A stretch of 64,000 nucleotides of DNA from Mycocentrospora acerina (lineage: Eukaryota; Ascomycota; Dothideomycetes; Pleosporales), in contig JAKUHH010000025.1 of assembly GCA_022701365.1 (NCBI GenBank), forward strand, positions 620,001 to 684,000. Direction: 5' to 3'. The position numbers were made by a program, and so were the translations under genes. Below, piece by piece: positions 43,131 through 53,905 of this stretch; the stretch's first letter is position 1; each line of letters starts with the position of its first letter. The notes beneath the pieces are model-generated. The model saw only the letters and a list, made by a program, of their open reading frames with translations, had not been told where the DNA came from and did not search any database.

Positions 43131-44114
43131 CTAGTGGTCATCTTCGTAGCCTCTTCTTCTTCGACCTGTGCCCAAGTGTCGCCTTACCCAGAACTGGTGG
43201 TACGTCGAGTAATCCCGCTCACCGCTCAATCCCAGTTGGCCAGCAACATTAAGATAGCCATCTTCGTTCCTTTCCAGGTTGCTCACATCTAAATCACCAA
43301 GATTTCCTGCAAGTTCGACATCCACCCACTTTGCACGACAGTACGGACACGTCGCCTTGCCTCGTGCCATGGACATCCACTTCTGCATGCAGTCCTTGTG
43401 TATGTTGTTGCCGCAGTTTGTCTTACAATATACAATAGCATCATTTTCAGAGTTAAGTTCATCGTAGCAGATAGGACATTCACCCTCAATAGGCTTGCGG
43501 TTTCCGTCTTGTTCACCAGCTGCGTCCTTGTTGTCTATCTCGATGCCGGGAATTGGCGGTGATTGGTCAAACACCTCACACAGCTCTGAGCTGGTAAGAG
43601 CCAATTGGTAGGCGACCTTCTCTTGTGCTTTCAGTACACGTAGCATAACGTATATGATGTGTTTGCACTGATTCCCTTTATTCGCATGTGGACAGTCGCA
43701 TTGAGGTAAGAGGCCAACGTGCACGGTATATACGTTGCCTGTCGAGCCGGCAATGACTACCTTCTCCTCGGTAATATCGTCAGTGGTGCAACGTTCACGT
43801 GAGATTACGGTGAGTCGTTGAGTGAGGGCGCGCTCCTTGACGTCTAGGTAACTTTGAGGCGGTCGCGCGCGAAACCGACGTTGACGCCTCTCACCAGAAG
43901 GTACATCTTCATCACGGGTTGTCTTCTTTTTAGACGTCTTTTGAAAGGGCTTAGCGGTGGAATTGAGTTCTTCAGAAATAGATTGGAGTTTCTTTGTTTG
44001 CTTAGATAGCGGTTGAAAGTCACTAAGCGAGTCCTCTGTCTCATCTTCGTAGTAAATGATGGCTTTGCGTTTGCGTGCAGGTCGTGAAGGCTCCAGTTTT
44101 GAGAGAGAATCCAT
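43131..44114 (-). CDS. SWIM and RING zinc-finger protein, probable E3 ubiquitin ligase
   Basis: The Met at 44114 gives 327 residues; the frame is open for 29 more codons upstream to 44201. A basic, Ser/Lys-rich N terminus (RPARKRK; KTSKKKTTRDED) precedes a SWIM finger with CDCPHANKGNQCKH, ligands Cys 139, Cys 141, Cys 150 and His 152. A RING-type finger follows, with Cys 213, 216, 230, 234, His 239, Cys 242, 256 and 259 (CPICYDEL...YCKTNCGNNIHKDCMQKW...CPYC). This SWIM-RING pair with GNNIHKDCMQKW matches the MEX/ZSWIM2 type of E3 ligases, so a ubiquitin-ligase role is inferred. The C terminus is charged and ends RRRRGYEDDH. The substrate is unknown. Confidence 0.87.
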   Translation of the reverse strand: MDSLSKLEPSRPARKRKAIIYYEDETEDSLSDFQPLSKQTKKLQSISEELNSTAKPFQKTSKKKTTRDEDVPSGERRQRRFRARPPQSYLDVKERALTQRLTVISRERCTTDDITEEKVVIAGSTGNVYTVHVGLLPQCDCPHANKGNQCKHIIYVMLRVLKAQEKVAYQLALTSSELCEVFDQSPPIPGIEIDNKDAAGEQDGNRKPIEGECPICYDELNSENDAIVYCKTNCGNNIHKDCMQKWMSMARGKATCPYCRAKWVDVELAGNLGDLDVSNLERNEDGYLNVAGQLGLSGERDYSTYHQFWVRRHLGTGRRRRGYEDDH

Positions 44115-45657
44115 ACTTGTTATGATAATGGTAGGAAGAGAAGAGGATTCTGGGTAAGACTCTACGCTTGATGAAGCGTCGGCATGAAATGGGGGGCACA
44201 AGGGCGCAATGGCGAGCTCAGCCTCAGGAGGCGCAGGTGACAGTCGGCGGGGCAGTTTGTTACGACGAGATGTATTCGAATATTGGTAGACGCTTAATTT
44301 TCACAACTCACCACCCTTTTTGGGAGGTGTCGCTGCGGAGTTGCAGATGGTGGAGGTGACGAACAATGACGATTGTGACGATTGCGATCAAATACGTAAG
44401 CACGTGATGACGTGTCTCTAGCCTTGTAAACTTCACAGCTCTATAACCACAACGATGCATCGTCAATCCTCGCACATTCGCATTCCAAAACATATGTCGT
44501 ACCTCTATCTATTTTGAAATTAGTTCGTATCTTGTTATCGCAGATGCGCGAGCGCAGACACCATGGCTAAACTTAGTTCTATCTAGTTTTCAATTTAGAC
44601 AATTTGTTAGCGATAGTTCTGAGCGAGGTTTTTCCCCGATTAGTCGTTTATTAGTAGTCGCAACTTTCAGGTTAAACCCGTTGTTAAGGTGACATCTAAT
44701 TTCATATTCAGGCGATTCTAGTCTTCCAGAAGAGTTTCTCTTACACCAACATCTACCATTGATCTAGATCGTAGCTGCTTGAAATACGAACATAAAGACC
44801 ACTTACAATGGTAGGATTGAGCTTAATATCTTGTATTTGAAATGGATATTGTTGCTGTTAATGTTACAAGCCGGTCTGTACCCTCCAAAACATAAACTCC
44901 CCCTTAAAAGAAGCTGGTTAAAGACATTTGCGATGAAAAGCCTACATTGGGCGAGTGAATTTGTGTGTTAACGCAAATGAGCAGTTAGCTCTTGTAGCTG
45001 AGCTTCATAGTGTTCTCTTAGCTTAGGGATATATTCAAACTTTTCCAAACTTTTCTACACACTTCGTTCACTATCTAAAGGTGTCATCTGACCTGCTCAT
45101 GAACCCTTTGTTCCTCTAGACAGTGAAGAGGAGATGACACAACACTGTATATAATATCACACTTGCTCTATCATATTAGTACAGATTTTGCCAAATCATA
45201 AAAAACCGAACTACAGCCTAGACTCACGCATTGCAAGCGTTGTTTTGGTAGCATTATTGGAGGTAAAAGTCTCCGGCATTGCGAGACTAGTATTTGAATC
45301 TGACCAAATCTACTCGGGAACTCTAACATTAACTCCCGTCTAACCAGATACCTTGGTTTTACTCCTCTCTTTGTTTGGATTTTCGTTTCATTGCACTCTG
45401 AGCAATTTACTCGCCAGTGCAAAAAGTCTTCCGATATACCTCGGAGCACTGTAAAATTTCAACACAAAAAATTTTGATCGATACAACACCATTGGCAGAG
45501 AGACGTCTTTTTGTCCTTTTTTATCTTTGCAGCAAAATGTATACTTGGAGACAGTAAATTGTGTATTCTCTTCACTGATTAACTTGCAAGAACTGATGAT
45601 GTGTGTTTGGTGTCGCATCAAGGCTGAACACATCAGTCACTGACACATGTTGCATCT
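44115..45657. other. A/T-rich intergenic region
   Basis: About 1.5 kb. The left 150 bp are likely the promoter of the SWIM-RING gene. Minus-strand ORFs at 45171-45449 and 45388-45633 have no motif and look like chance. No mobile element could be identified. Confidence 0.45.
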
Positions 45658-46143
45658 ATGCATGCTGAATATGTAGGGTACGATTGCAGTACCTACTCCC
45701 CTGATTACGCTCTTTCTTCGTGCCGTAGCATTCTTCTTCTCTGCTTAGCGATGCCGTAACGGTCGTCTCTCTATCGTCTCTCTGTCGTCTCTCCACTTGT
45801 AGAACAAGCTGCAACTTCCATTGCACCGAGGACATTGACAGGAAGAAGATGTTAGATTACTACTGTGAAAACGCAGGTATGGATTACTGTTAGTCATATT
45901 TCGTGATAACAAGACTACCACTGCTGGAATGCACTGTAATCTGAATGATCTTCGGCCACAGGTGTGAACCGTGTTCCACTATATGTGGTGATGTGCCACT
46001 CGACTATCGACGACTACTTTTCAATACCTAAAGTATTGATCTTTACCAGCGTCGTAGCCTCCCAAAAGCTCATAGTAGAAGGCTACTCGGCTGAGAGAAT
46101 AGCATTATTTCTATCCGGATCCCCAGGCGGCACACTCTGGTAA
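45658..46143 (+). CDS. Tentative small Cys-containing protein (three exons)
   Basis: A hand-built gene model with consistent phases. Exons are 45658-45755, 45803-45876 and 45962-46143; introns are 47 bp (GTAACG..GTAG) and 85 bp (GTATGG..ACAG). The product would be 117 residues. The middle reads CLAMPTSCNFHCTEDIDRKK and then MLDYYCENAGVNRVPLYVV, giving a row of Cys (YDC, SSC, LLC, SC, HC, YYC) like that of small secreted or membrane-tethered fungal proteins. No signal peptide is present in this model and an upstream exon may be missing. The family is not recognised. Three short exons in agreeing phase could still be chance or the remains of a decayed gene. Confidence 0.3.
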
Positions 46144-48585
46144 CTATACAACACGCTCTTCGTTATTGACTTCCACAACAAATACACACGTTATCATATC
46201 AAGCTTGACTGCAAAGTATCACATTCCGTCTCACTGTACTTCTATTGGAGACTACATGTTCCAGTCGACCTATATTGATGCCATGGACGAGTGTAACACT
46301 GCATCAACGTTCCTAGAGCTTACCAACGACGATTACGAGTACAAGGCCAGCTACAGCCACAGCCGTGAGTTTGAGATCAAGCCACACTGAACTGCACTCG
46401 TAGTAGGTAGTAGTAAACTGACAGCAGACATGTCTGCGGGACTCAAACCTTACCCCTCTCCATGATCTCATCACTACATGAATAATAAAACAGTCGAAGA
46501 TGATCACTCATCACTCAAAACCTACCAAAAGACGGTGACATGTCCGGGGGAAACAGACACCCATACCCGCTTGCATGGTACATGCCTAAATGAATATGGC
46601 CGAGAAAGCAGAGCTATTACGACGACAATTGCACGTCCACAAGCAGAAAATAGACTGCCGGGGTGTGGTGTCTATATCGATGCAGACGGTAAGGGAAACG
46701 ACATCCATGACCGCATCAGGCCGATGAATCATAAAAGCTACTAGGTAACCCACCCCCCTTTTAACCGGCAGAATACACTTTATTCGGCATAAATCTAGTG
46801 TCACTGATAGGAGTGCAGTGTGCAGTGTGCAATAGCAGCGCGAATTCCGATACTCGTATAGCACCGATCAAGTCATTGATTGTCCAGTGTTTGATTCTAG
46901 AACATACGATACCCCGTGCTCTGCAATATTATGATCATCAGATACCGCTTTGTCGGTTCACTCGCCGAACCCACTTGGTCGCTCAACGTGCCGGAACAGT
47001 GTTGCCCAAGTCCCGAAAAGACACTAAATACGAGGAGGAGAAGTGAGGCGAATTTCACAATATGCATCTAGACGGTTTGGGGGGGAGTGATCGTGATCCT
47101 ACCTATACTGTACACTGCATACTGCACACCGTATAGACACCTCACCAAGTTAGACAAAGAGTCCAGATCGTGTGCACAAAGCCACCTACCTACATCCGTT
47201 CATCGTCTCTCCTCTCATCCTCCCACCGCTCCTTCTGAGGACGCGAAGCGAGGCAAGACAAGGCAAGGAAAGACAAGGCGAATAGACTGTGGATAAACTT
47301 CCCCCTTTAACCTACCAATCAACCTACCTAGTTGTACTATTCCCAAATTCTATTCCCGCTTCCGTTCCTATTCCTATTCCCATCTCTATCCCTATTTGCA
47401 TCATTGTCCCAAAAAAAAAACAATACACGACACACATCACACAAGCCTAGCCCCCCGCATTGACTCGCTCACCCACCCAGCAAAGCGATCCTTATTCCAA
47501 TAAAGCACGTCCCCTCTGCTCGTGGCGCGAAAAAACGGTGCGCCGCGCAGATGAAGCCGAAGCGCAACGCCAAAGCCAAAGCAGAGAGAAAGAGAGAGAA
47601 AGCGGGAATGAACGGGGGAGAGCGAGAACCACACAAATACGAACAAGGCGTCTGTCAGACCGTTTTTTTCTCGTATCGCAGCTTCCCGTGCTGACGCTTA
47701 TCGCCGGGGGTTTGTTTGTTTACGTTCGTGTGGCGCGATTAGTAGTTTGCATCTGTGCGTGCGTGCGTGTGTGTGTGTGCGTTTGTGTGCGCGTGAGGCG
47801 CTGTGTGGCGTTTTGTGCTTGATTGCACGTCAACTGTCCTTTTCTGGGCTGCCACGCTAGAAGTTTCTTCTTTCTTTCCGCGTCGTTGATATTCTCCGAG
47901 AATAGATTTGCATTGCTAAATGGAGCGCCGGCGATGATGTAGTCAATGTGTATTTCTGGAAGTTGGGATAGGGGGGATGCGGACAATTGTCGGGGTGCGG
48001 AGATGAAACACAGGGGGGAAGGGTGGAGAAAGCTTACGCGGATGAGTGGGGGAGTTGGGATTAGATTAACAAAGGTAAGGATGTCGATCCTCTGACTTCC
48101 GGAGAGGTGTGAGGAGTAGTCACAATATTGGCATCGAAGTTGTAAGGAATACGGATTGGAGTCACAGAGTACAGCATTAAACGACGGAGAATAGAAAAAT
48201 TGCAAAAGTGGATGGAAGGCATTAGTTTCTTTGAACTACAAAATAATAACGCAAGACTAACATATGAAAAGTCTAAAAAAGCGAGAAATAATCGTGACGC
48301 ATCAATCTGCGTCCCAATCCATCACCAAGTCTCCACGTCGCAACAGATACAATGAGTGTTTGTCTGGGGTTTATACAATCTTATATTTTCGAGATGTACA
48401 AAAAATCCCTTTTCTAACCAAAGAGCACAAAACGACTAGCACAACACTGGCCCTGCCCGAGGAAGCCCAAAGCAACAGCGAAAAACGCAGACAAGACTTG
48501 TGAAAAGAAAAGGATCAAGTGACCCGTGATGCTATGAAGCGCTTATATATACACAATGAAAAACGTCTCAACTCATGAGTAACGC
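46144..48585. other. Intergenic region, no gene recognised
   Basis: About 2.4 kb. A 74-codon ORF at 46166-46390 (ending SYSHSREFEIKPH) is orphan-like with no motif. Simple motifs occur near 47250-47280 (GGCAAGACAA), 47350-47400 (CTATTCC-type units) and a GT-rich tract near 47755-47800. The right end is the 3' flank of the wall-protein gene. Confidence 0.45.
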
Positions 48586-51003
48586 TTAACGGCGCATGCG
48601 GTAACCGGAGCCGTATCCGCCGTAGCCGGAGGCCTGGGTGGTGGTAGCCTCGGGCACCTCAGGGTAAGCGGTGGAGGATGCGGCCTCGTATGGGACCTCG
48701 CTGGTAGTCGAGGCGACCTCAGATGGGGAAGGAGTCTCAACAACGACAGAGCTGGAAGGTGCGCTGCCGTAGCCACCGCCGACAGGGTAGGCGACGCTCG
48801 ACACAGCAGGGGAGGGGGTCTCGGCAGGGTAAGCGACGCTGGAGGTGGCCTCTACGGGGTAAGCGGATGAAGATGGGACCTCAGAGACGAAGGAGAAGGT
48901 GGGGAGAGTCTCAGTGGGCTTGGAGGGAACATCAGATCCGGTGGGGTAAGCAGGCTTGGTCGAGGTCAAGAAACCGGTAGGTCCAGCAGGGTAGGAAAGA
49001 GTGCCGTTGTTGGTTGGGTAAGGGGCAACGGGGGAGGCAGGAGCCGAGGGGTAGGCAGAAGCAGGAGTCTGGACGGGGTACGCGGAAGAAGGAGTCTCAA
49101 CAGGGTACTCGCTCTCGCCAGCGGGTGTGGAGGGCTTGCCAGAGTCGGGGGTAGCGTTGGGCTGACCAGCAGTGACGGTGACGGTCTCCTTGGCAGTGAC
49201 GGTGACAGTGACGGGGACAGCGCACTCCTCCTCGCCAGCAGGGGTCGAGGGCGAAGCGGGGGTCGAGGGGTAGGCGTTGCCTCCAGCGGGTCCGGTAGGG
49301 TAGCTGTTCTCGGCAACGGGAACATCAGCTGAAGGAGTGGGTTTCACTGTGACGTACTTGACCGAAGTGGAGGTAGACTTGACAACGGTGGTAGAGTCAA
49401 CAGCGCCGACAGGGGCAGAGGGGTAAGAGTTGCCGTTTCCAGCAGGGGAAGAGGGGTAGGAGTTCTCGCTTCCAGCAGGGACCGAGGGGTAGGCGCTCGC
49501 GCCACCAGCAGGCCCAGTGGGGTAGTTGTTCTCGCCAACTGGGTACTCAGGGGAAACCGACGAAGGAGTAGGCTTGACCGTGATGATGACGGTGGAGTAC
49601 TTGGTGGAGGTGGAGGTGGAAGTGAGCTCAGTGGTAACGGGGTGAGCAGTGGAGCCAACACCGACGGTGTAGACGAGAGTCTCGGTGACAACGCTGGTGA
49701 TCTCAGAGACGGGCACCTTGCTGGTGACATACTCGCCCTGGGGGGTGGTTGAAGGAGCAGGGGTGGCCTTTGTCAAGTCAGACTCGGGGCAGACGGTGGT
49801 TCCGACGGGAACGACGCTGGTAATCAGCGATGTCGACTTGCTTGGGCAGTCGGTGACGGACGGGGGGCACGCAGTGACGGTGAAGATCTGTGTGGAGTAG
49901 ATGACCGATGTCACGTAGTCGGAAATGGGGGTTCCAGGGTAAGAGCCAGTTCCAGTGGGGGCGGGTGCGCTGCCGGTAGGGAAAGGAGCAGATCCGGTAG
50001 GGTAGTAACCGCTTCCGCTGGAGGGAGTGGCAACGGTCTCTCCGAGAGGGTAGGTGGACGAAGCGACGGACGACACACCAGCGGGCACCGAAGGAACGGG
50101 TGCCGAGGAAGGCGAGCCGTAGCCACCGACGGGGTAAGCAGCGGAAGAGCTCTCAGCGCCAGCGGGGACGGTGGGAACAGGGACTGAGGCAGTCTCGCTG
50201 CCAGCCGGGGGGTAGGCAACGGAAGAGCTCTCGGCGGAGGCAGGCACAGTGGGGTATGCTACGGAAGAGCTCTCAGCACCAGCGGGGACGGTGGGGACAG
50301 CCGTCGATGTGGTGCAGGAGGTGGAGGAAGCACCAACTGGCACGGAAGCGGAGGGAGTCTCGCTGCCAGCTGGGGGGTAGGCAGCGGAAGAGCTCTCAGC
50401 GCCGGCGGGGACAGTGGGAACGGGGACTGAGGCAGTCTCACTGCCAGCCGGGGGGTAGGCAGCGGAAGAGCTCTCGGCACCAGCAGGGACGCTGGGAACA
50501 GGTGCGGAGGAAGGCGAGCCGTAGCCGCCGACGGGGTAGGCAGCGGAAGAGCTCTCAGCGCCAGCTGGGACGGTGGGAACGGGGACTGAGGCAGTCTCGC
50601 TGCCAGCTGGGGGGTAGGCAGCAGAAGAGCTCTCGGCAGCGGCGGGGACAGTAGGAACGGGGACCGAGGCGGTCTCACCGCCAGCCGGGGGGTAGGCAGC
50701 GGAAGAGCTCTCGGCGGCGGCGGGCACGGAGGGAGCTGGGACTGAGGGGGCAGGTGCCGACGAAGGGGAGCCGTAGCCGCCACCGACGGGGTAGGCAACG
50801 CTTGAGGCAGCCTCGACCGGGTAGGCGGTGGAGGAAGGAACGGGCACAGAGGCTTGAGCAACGGGGGCGCTGCTGGAGACGATCTCGGGTGTGTTTCCGT
50901 ATCCAGAGCCGTAGCCTCCAGAGCCGTACTGGCGACGGGCCTGGCGGTGGCTGCGCGCCTCAGCGGCGGCAAGGGTGGCGAGGAATGCAACGGTGGCCTT
51001 CAT
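48586..51003 (-). CDS. Repetitive Ser/Pro/Thr-rich secreted cell-wall-type protein
   Basis: An 805-residue, intronless protein. It starts with a short signal peptide (MKATVAFLATLAAAEA) and a dibasic site, ARR before QYGSGGYG, which could be Kex2-cleaved. Residues about 90-310 hold imperfect 26-residue repeats of the type AGSETASVPVPTVPAGAESS followed by SAAYP. A non-repeat block near 350-450 has ISDYVTSVIYSTQIFTVTAC and VGTTVCPESD with paired Cys, the pattern seen in fungal wall mannoproteins. Further Tyr-Pro-rich repeats (SENSYPSSPAGN, YPTGPAGG) and TVTVTAKETVTVTAG follow. Composition predicts heavy O-glycosylation. There is no hydrophobic GPI tail; the protein ends SGYGGYGSGYRMRR, echoing the mature N terminus. 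A structural or adhesive surface role is inferred. Confidence 0.85.
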   Translation of the reverse strand: MKATVAFLATLAAAEARSHRQARRQYGSGGYGSGYGNTPEIVSSSAPVAQASVPVPSSTAYPVEAASSVAYPVGGGYGSPSSAPAPSVPAPSVPAAAESSSAAYPPAGGETASVPVPTVPAAAESSSAAYPPAGSETASVPVPTVPAGAESSSAAYPVGGYGSPSSAPVPSVPAGAESSSAAYPPAGSETASVPVPTVPAGAESSSAAYPPAGSETPSASVPVGASSTSCTTSTAVPTVPAGAESSSVAYPTVPASAESSSVAYPPAGSETASVPVPTVPAGAESSSAAYPVGGYGSPSSAPVPSVPAGVSSVASSTYPLGETVATPSSGSGYYPTGSAPFPTGSAPAPTGTGSYPGTPISDYVTSVIYSTQIFTVTACPPSVTDCPSKSTSLITSVVPVGTTVCPESDLTKATPAPSTTPQGEYVTSKVPVSEITSVVTETLVYTVGVGSTAHPVTTELTSTSTSTKYSTVIITVKPTPSSVSPEYPVGENNYPTGPAGGASAYPSVPAGSENSYPSSPAGNGNSYPSAPVGAVDSTTVVKSTSTSVKYVTVKPTPSADVPVAENSYPTGPAGGNAYPSTPASPSTPAGEEECAVPVTVTVTAKETVTVTAGQPNATPDSGKPSTPAGESEYPVETPSSAYPVQTPASAYPSAPASPVAPYPTNNGTLSYPAGPTGFLTSTKPAYPTGSDVPSKPTETLPTFSFVSEVPSSSAYPVEATSSVAYPAETPSPAVSSVAYPVGGGYGSAPSSSVVVETPSPSEVASTTSEVPYEAASSTAYPEVPEATTTQASGYGGYGSGYRMRR
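50100..50740 (-). repeat. 78-bp coding tandem repeats in the wall-protein gene
   Basis: Imperfect units of about 78 bp encode the 26-residue AGSETASVPVPTVP..ESSSAAYP repeats. Some units are replaced by a GGYGSPSSAPVPSVP variant, which suggests unequal exchange. Confidence 0.8.
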
Positions 51004-53874
51004 GTTTGATAGTAAACGGGTTGGTGTTGTTGTACTGTCGGGAGATTGGTTCCAAGGGTATAGAAGATCGAGCAGAAGGTTCTACAAGACAAGTGCTGCT
51101 GATCCAGGAAAGAGTGACTGGATGGGGTAACGAAAGACCCGTCTGAAAGCAGACGAAAGCGAGTGTGATGAACAGGAAGTGGAAGTTGCGTTGATGGGAA
51201 GCAAAGCAAAGCAGCGAGCGGGCGCGGTATATGAATGAATGCAGCCCATGGTTGCAGGATGCCGGGCTGCAGGGCCAATGGCCGCATCGAGGGCCCTGCC
51301 CCTGGCCACTGTTAATTTCACCCTGGGCGAGCTGTTGCAGGGACCAGTCATTGGCATGGATGCATGTGGATGGCAGTCGACGGACACGCATGGCCAGGAA
51401 CAGCCGTCGACCGTCAGGAACGGCGAGCCAGTCAGGAGCGAGGGCCGTCAAACGGCGGCGCAGACGAGCCGCTCGGCAGGCCGCCAGTCGCGGACGGGCT
51501 GCTGAGGGCTGCATCATCTGGCGTGCGCCTGGCAGCGCTGGCTGTGGCCGTCTCTGCTTTGCTCTCTGCGCCTGCCGCTGCCGCTGTCTCTGCGCCGTCG
51601 CTCTGCTCGCGCCGGCTCATTGTGCTCGCTCACCGACTCGTTCGAGCGTGAGGGCGGTGCCTGTCGAGATTGCATGGCGCTTGGCCAAAATAGAAACCTG
51701 CCCTGCGCCGATCCTCCCTGTTGGAGCAGATACGAGAGCGGGTACCTGACAGTCATGCACAAACGCAGGCAGCATGCAGCGTGCAGCATGCAGGCCCCAT
51801 TGCCAGCAATCGCCGCCGCGTTCCTGAGCCTGCTGCCGTGCTGTTCTGCGCCTGTCCGACGGCCTGCCACGATGCATCAACGGAGGCGCTGCCCTTGCCG
51901 ACTGCATTCTTGCGGGCGTGCTGCCAATTGGACGGTGGGGGGATGACGAGCGTGGATGGCGGTTTCAGTGCACTGGCCCGCTGTTAGAAGCGTGTCGCTG
52001 TCCAAGCTCCCGCGGCTTCCGCTTCCATCAAGGTGCGACGCCGCGCCCGCCTTGCACAATCCTTGACGACGTGCACAATTTCCGCTGGCCCAAGTGCATT
52101 GCACCTTCGCACCCATGACTGCCAGCCATGCATCCAGATACGACACTCGCTGCTATGATGGCAATAGCAATAACAATGATAATGATGATGAAATGCACAT
52201 CGTCATCGCTCGCAACGTCCGTCGTATCGCCCTGCAGAACACCCGTCCGACAACGGTCGCTAGGAGAAGCCACACCTTCTCTCAGCTGCTCGTAAACAGC
52301 CACTGCCTCTGTCACGCCAAGCCCCCTCGCATGGGCCCCGTCTGTCATCGACTCCAGACTCGAGGCGTCAACAACCATCCGACGTCAAGTCCATGATGTG
52401 CTCCCGACCTTTCGTTTCGCCATCCCTTTCTATTGACTACCCGCTCACCTGGGAAGCAAGCCCGCGACCCGTCGACCGGGCGAAATGAGCCACAAGCCTG
52501 CAAGTTGCTGATCCCGTCTCGCCACGATCAGGACAAGACAAGACTGTGTGGGAAATGAGTAAGCTTTAGCAATGCACCTCAACAAAACCTATCCACCCAA
52601 AATGCCATGCGACCATGACCCTTTGTTTTGTTTCGCCACGCTACCCACGCTATCGTCTCCTTTCTTTGCTGCGCCTCCTCATCGTAAACATCATCTTGTC
52701 AATACATGGTATAATACCAATCGAGATCTTCTCCGTGTTAGCCAAATGTGACATTGTCAAGGTTATCACAATCATTTATGCAACACTTCTCACGCATTCA
52801 ATAATAAATCTATGCTAGCTATAAGTAATATTTATCAAATTCATCGCGTACATTAGTGCAACATATTGTTCAAGTGTCGTAACACAAAAAAGTATGCCAG
52901 CTCAAGTGAAATAATGCACATCACACACCCCCTTTACACAACACTATCTCGCTCACAGCAAAGGACGACATGTCAAGACCTTTGCATGAGACACAATCAC
53001 CATTCACGTTCCTCGAGGATGAAGATCAAAGCCGTAGCAAATCCTGAAACCGCGGCATCAAAATCTCTACCTACTCCACAATCCCCGTTCCAGAAGCATG
53101 ATGGATGTTCCCATCGGGGGCCCACCACTCACCTCATGCATCACCAACCCTCCCTCTCTCCCTCTCCCTCTCCCTCCCCCTCTCATCACACCCTCCATCA
53201 TGCATCCCGACTGTCATCTTGCAACAGAAAACGGACCCTCCCGCAAGTTTGAAACCACCGTTTGGTTGAAACAACAACAGCTACATCTACACCCACACAC
53301 ACACACCCTTGCCCTACTTCCAACACTGCTCTCTCTCTCTCCCTCTCTCTCTCGTGCCCCCCAGGAAAATAAAACTAGTAGCACTTAAAATGGCGGGGGG
53401 GAAACAAAAACCAAAAAAAATAAAGTAAAATATCCGGATCATGCCAAGCTGTCTCCCATCTGTCGCAGACTCACTCCACTTGAATCCATTTTCTTTCAAC
53501 AGGGTATTTTGGTGGTTGTTATTGTTTTTGTATTTCTTTTTGTGCGAAACAAAACGCGTCTTTTAATCGGGGTTGCATGTATGCATGTATGATGATGATC
53601 ATGACGATGATGGTGATGATGGTAATGATGATGTGCAAACGATCTCCGTCTTTTTTTTTTTTTACTTCCTTTCGAGGATCCAGCCTTGTGGCTGTCGGAC
53701 CTTTTTCCGGTGGGGGGTGGGAAGGTGAAACGCAGAGGAGGGGGGGTAAGCGAGGAGGAGAAGGAGGGGTTGCATGTGAATGTGACTGTGAATGTGATGG
53801 TTTTAGGTTTAGATGGTAATTAAAGGGTCGGTCTTGGTGATGTGGTTCGATGTGGATGTTAGTGGTGATGGGGT

Positions 53875-53905
<31 letters not shown>

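Noticed and set aside
45171..45633. Minus-strand ORFs as a transposase relic
   Set aside because: No catalytic motif, terminal repeats or target-site duplication could be seen.
46166..46390. 74-codon ORF as a gene
   Set aside because: No motif, no signal peptide and no supporting neighbour. Left inside the intergenic note.
50259..50990. Second frames with Pro/Arg-rich text inside the wall-protein gene
   Set aside because: They follow from the repeat codons of the main frame. The main frame has signal peptide, Cys pairs and wall-type motifs.
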